From CAYMZZ01 sp047600605 (GTDB taxonomy: Bacteria; Bacteroidota; Bacteroidia; Chitinophagales; Chitinophagaceae): 64,000 nucleotides of DNA. The stretch is from NCBI GenBank assembly GCA_047600605.1, contig JASGKK010000003.1, forward strand, positions 806,001 to 870,000, given 5' to 3'. Positions 62,950 to 64,000 of the stretch are shown here, piece after piece (position 1 is the first letter of the stretch; each line of letters begins with the position of its first letter). The notes under the pieces are model-generated. The model did not search any database. It saw nothing but the letters and a program-made list of their open reading frames with translations, and was not told the DNA's origin. The position numbers and the translations under genes were made by a program.

Positions 62950-63627
62950 TTAGTACCTTTTTTTCTTGAAGTTACCACCGCCATTACGGTTTTCATTTCT
63001 GCGATTGTTACCACCACCATTCCGATGCTGGAATTTGTTGCGTTGTTTGCCATAACCACCACGCTCCCGCTGATTGTCCTGCTGTGGACGAAATGCTTTT
63101 ACCTGAGGTGTATTGGTAAACGTGAGTTGTCCATCGGTGATAGAGTTCAGCTCACTTTGTATAGCATCGTCATGCACGGTTTCTTTATGCCAGTTGTTAT
63201 AGGCCAGTTTCATATAATAGGCAATAGCATTGGCAAACCCGGCTTTTTTATCGGGGTTCTCTTCTTTCAGCGCTTTCTGAATGATGTCTTCCAGGTTTTT
63301 GCCCAGGTGAGAATGACGGGGATAACGCTTGGGATAAGGAAGCGGCTTGGGTCTTTCGCTGAGCGATTCGCGGGTGGGTATCGGATAGGGCGACTTTACG
63401 TCCAGTTTAAAATCGGAAATCAGAAATAAATGATCCCACAACTTATGACGGAAGTCTTCCACATTTTTTAAATGCGGATTGAGAAAACCCATCAACTCAA
63501 TCACCGCATACGCATTGCGCTGTCTGCGTTCAGGATCTTCGATAGACAGCAAATGCTCAATCATCTTCTGCACATGACGGCCATATTCACGCATGGCCAA
63601 TCCATTTCGGGTTGTATTATATTCCAT
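62950..63627 (-). CDS. DUF4290 protein with an Asn/Gly/Arg-rich tail
   Basis: This is a 225-residue protein. A DUF4290 domain (about residues 1-165) begins MEYNTTRNGLAMREYGRHVQ and has VIELMGFLNPHLKNVEDF. A basic low-complexity tail (about 180-225) with NGGGNNRRNENRNGGG resembles RGG-type RNA-binding tails. The domain is conserved beside murA in Bacteroidota, and its function is unknown. A terminator separates it from murA. Confidence 0.88.
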   Translation of the reverse strand: MEYNTTRNGLAMREYGRHVQKMIEHLLSIEDPERRQRNAYAVIELMGFLNPHLKNVEDFRHKLWDHLFLISDFKLDVKSPYPIPTRESLSERPKPLPYPKRYPRHSHLGKNLEDIIQKALKEENPDKKAGFANAIAYYMKLAYNNWHKETVHDDAIQSELNSITDGQLTFTNTPQVKAFRPQQDNQRERGGYGKQRNKFQHRNGGGNNRRNENRNGGGNFKKKRY

Positions 63628-63712
63628 AAAAAATGCAAGTGAAACAACAAATGTAGGAAAGTAAGGCCAGTATCAGAAATATGGCTATCGTGGCTGCCGG
63701 CAGGGCAAAAAG

Positions 63713-63739
63713 AAAGGGGCCCCGAACCAAGGCCCCTTT
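63713..63739 (-). terminator. Terminator after the sorting-domain gene
   Basis: AAAGGGGCC (63713-63721) pairs perfectly with GGCCCCTTT (63731-63739), loop of 9. On the minus strand a CTTTTTG tract follows. It lies 32 bp past the stop codon. Confidence 0.85.
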
Positions 63740-63770
63740 TACAAGCCACCATCCTCTTCCACCTAAGAGG

Positions 63771-64000
63771 TCATTTAATTAAAAGTTGAGATACGCTTGA
63801 CTCCTGGGATCGCTTGTCTGTCAGTTTTAACCAATACACACCCGGACTCAATGAGGCAATCTGAACAGGTGCTGAGCCTGATGCCTGCACCTCCTTCTGC
63901 ACTAATACCTGCCCCTGCGTATTAAAAATTTGGATATTGAACTGTCCTGACACACTATTATCAAATTTGATACCAACAATGCCAGATGATGGGTTGGGGT
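63771..64000 (-). CDS. Protein with type IX secretion C-terminal sorting domain (5' partial)
   Basis: Only the last 75 or so codons are in the window. They read PNPSSGIVGIKFDN, then IQIFNTQGQVLVQKEVQ, SLSPGVYWLKLTD and a final SVSQLLIK. This is the type A sorting domain (Por_Secre_tail), beginning with its PNP motif. The frame is open to the right edge, so the start and functional domain are outside. The protein is expected to be exported through the type IX system and attached to the surface or released. Confidence 0.9.
   Translation of the reverse strand, partial: PNPSSGIVGIKFDNSVSGQFNIQIFNTQGQVLVQKEVQASGSAPVQIASLSPGVYWLKLTDKRSQESSVSQLLIK

Noticed and set aside
1..64000. tRNA, rRNA or prophage genes
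   Set aside because: No cloverleaf-like, rRNA-like or phage structural sequences were seen by eye on either strand; a covariance-model search would be decisive.

Overview
The window reads as a stretch of chromosome from a Bacteroidota bacterium, most likely family Chitinophagaceae. The grounds are a Bacteroidota-type TamB/TamL pair, a Por-type (type IX) secretion tail at the right edge, Bacteroidota-specific families (DUF4290, DUF2911, DUF5700-like, TIGR02757), promoters with the TAnnTTTG -7 box and few Shine-Dalgarno sequences. Coding density is high. I saw no rRNA, tRNA, CRISPR array, phage or transposase. Most of the window is core chromosome with a few accessory insertions.

Layout. 1-7.1 kb: outer-membrane assembly genes tamB (cut by the left edge) and tamL, then a small beta-barrel protein. 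7.2-8.4 kb: a stand-alone AAA-type ATPase between two copies of a 31-bp repeat. 8.4-15 kb: a Gfo/Idh/MocA oxidoreductase, an OmpR/histidine-kinase pair, a UspA-like protein, a bestrophin and a membrane-anchored hydrolase. 15-18.3 kb: typA with a long leader, and a TPR protein. 18.4-24.5 kb: a propeller/GAF/LytS-type sensor, its LytTR regulator, a secreted HExxH metalloprotease and a 71-residue CxxC membrane protein. 24.5-31 kb: two glycosyltransferases with meaB, then a Lon-N-domain protein, coaX, an outer-membrane protein and lptC. 31-40.3 kb: SDR oxidoreductase, lysS, DUF4197, a flavin reductase/FAH pair, a GH9-CE4 fusion and a fatty-acid hydroxylase. 40.4-47.5 kb: a frameshifted TonB-type outer-membrane protein, TIGR02757, a 48-residue membrane peptide, a trans-sulfuration enzyme, a serine hydrolase and a small secreted protein. 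47.6-55 kb: asnB, two DUF2911 proteins, acpH, a hydrolase, sdpI/sdpR and two more small secreted paralogues. 55-64 kb: a deoxyhypusine-synthase-like protein, an M28 peptidase, rpiB, tatC, a CNNM/CorC protein, gmk, murA, DUF4290 and the tail of a type IX-secreted protein.

The main non-coding signals are these. (1) Two copies of a tandem half-site TGCCAnnTACTCA-like operator (20-bp period) lie exactly 30 bp upstream of -7 boxes, one before the LytS/LytTR operon and one before the adjacent metalloprotease gene, which suggests a small LytTR regulon. (2) Near-identical direct repeats flank the ATPase gene. (3) A family of octamer-based (RGTWTAAA) arrays, mostly inverted, occurs six times between 43.2 and 61.5 kb, often at gene ends. 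(4) Several -7 boxes sit so close to start codons that the mRNAs would be leaderless. Coding-level oddities include MurA with Asp in place of the fosfomycin-target Cys, a deoxyhypusine-synthase homologue without the catalytic Lys, a GH9 enzyme fused to a divergent CE4 domain, and a one-base frameshift in a large outer-membrane protein.
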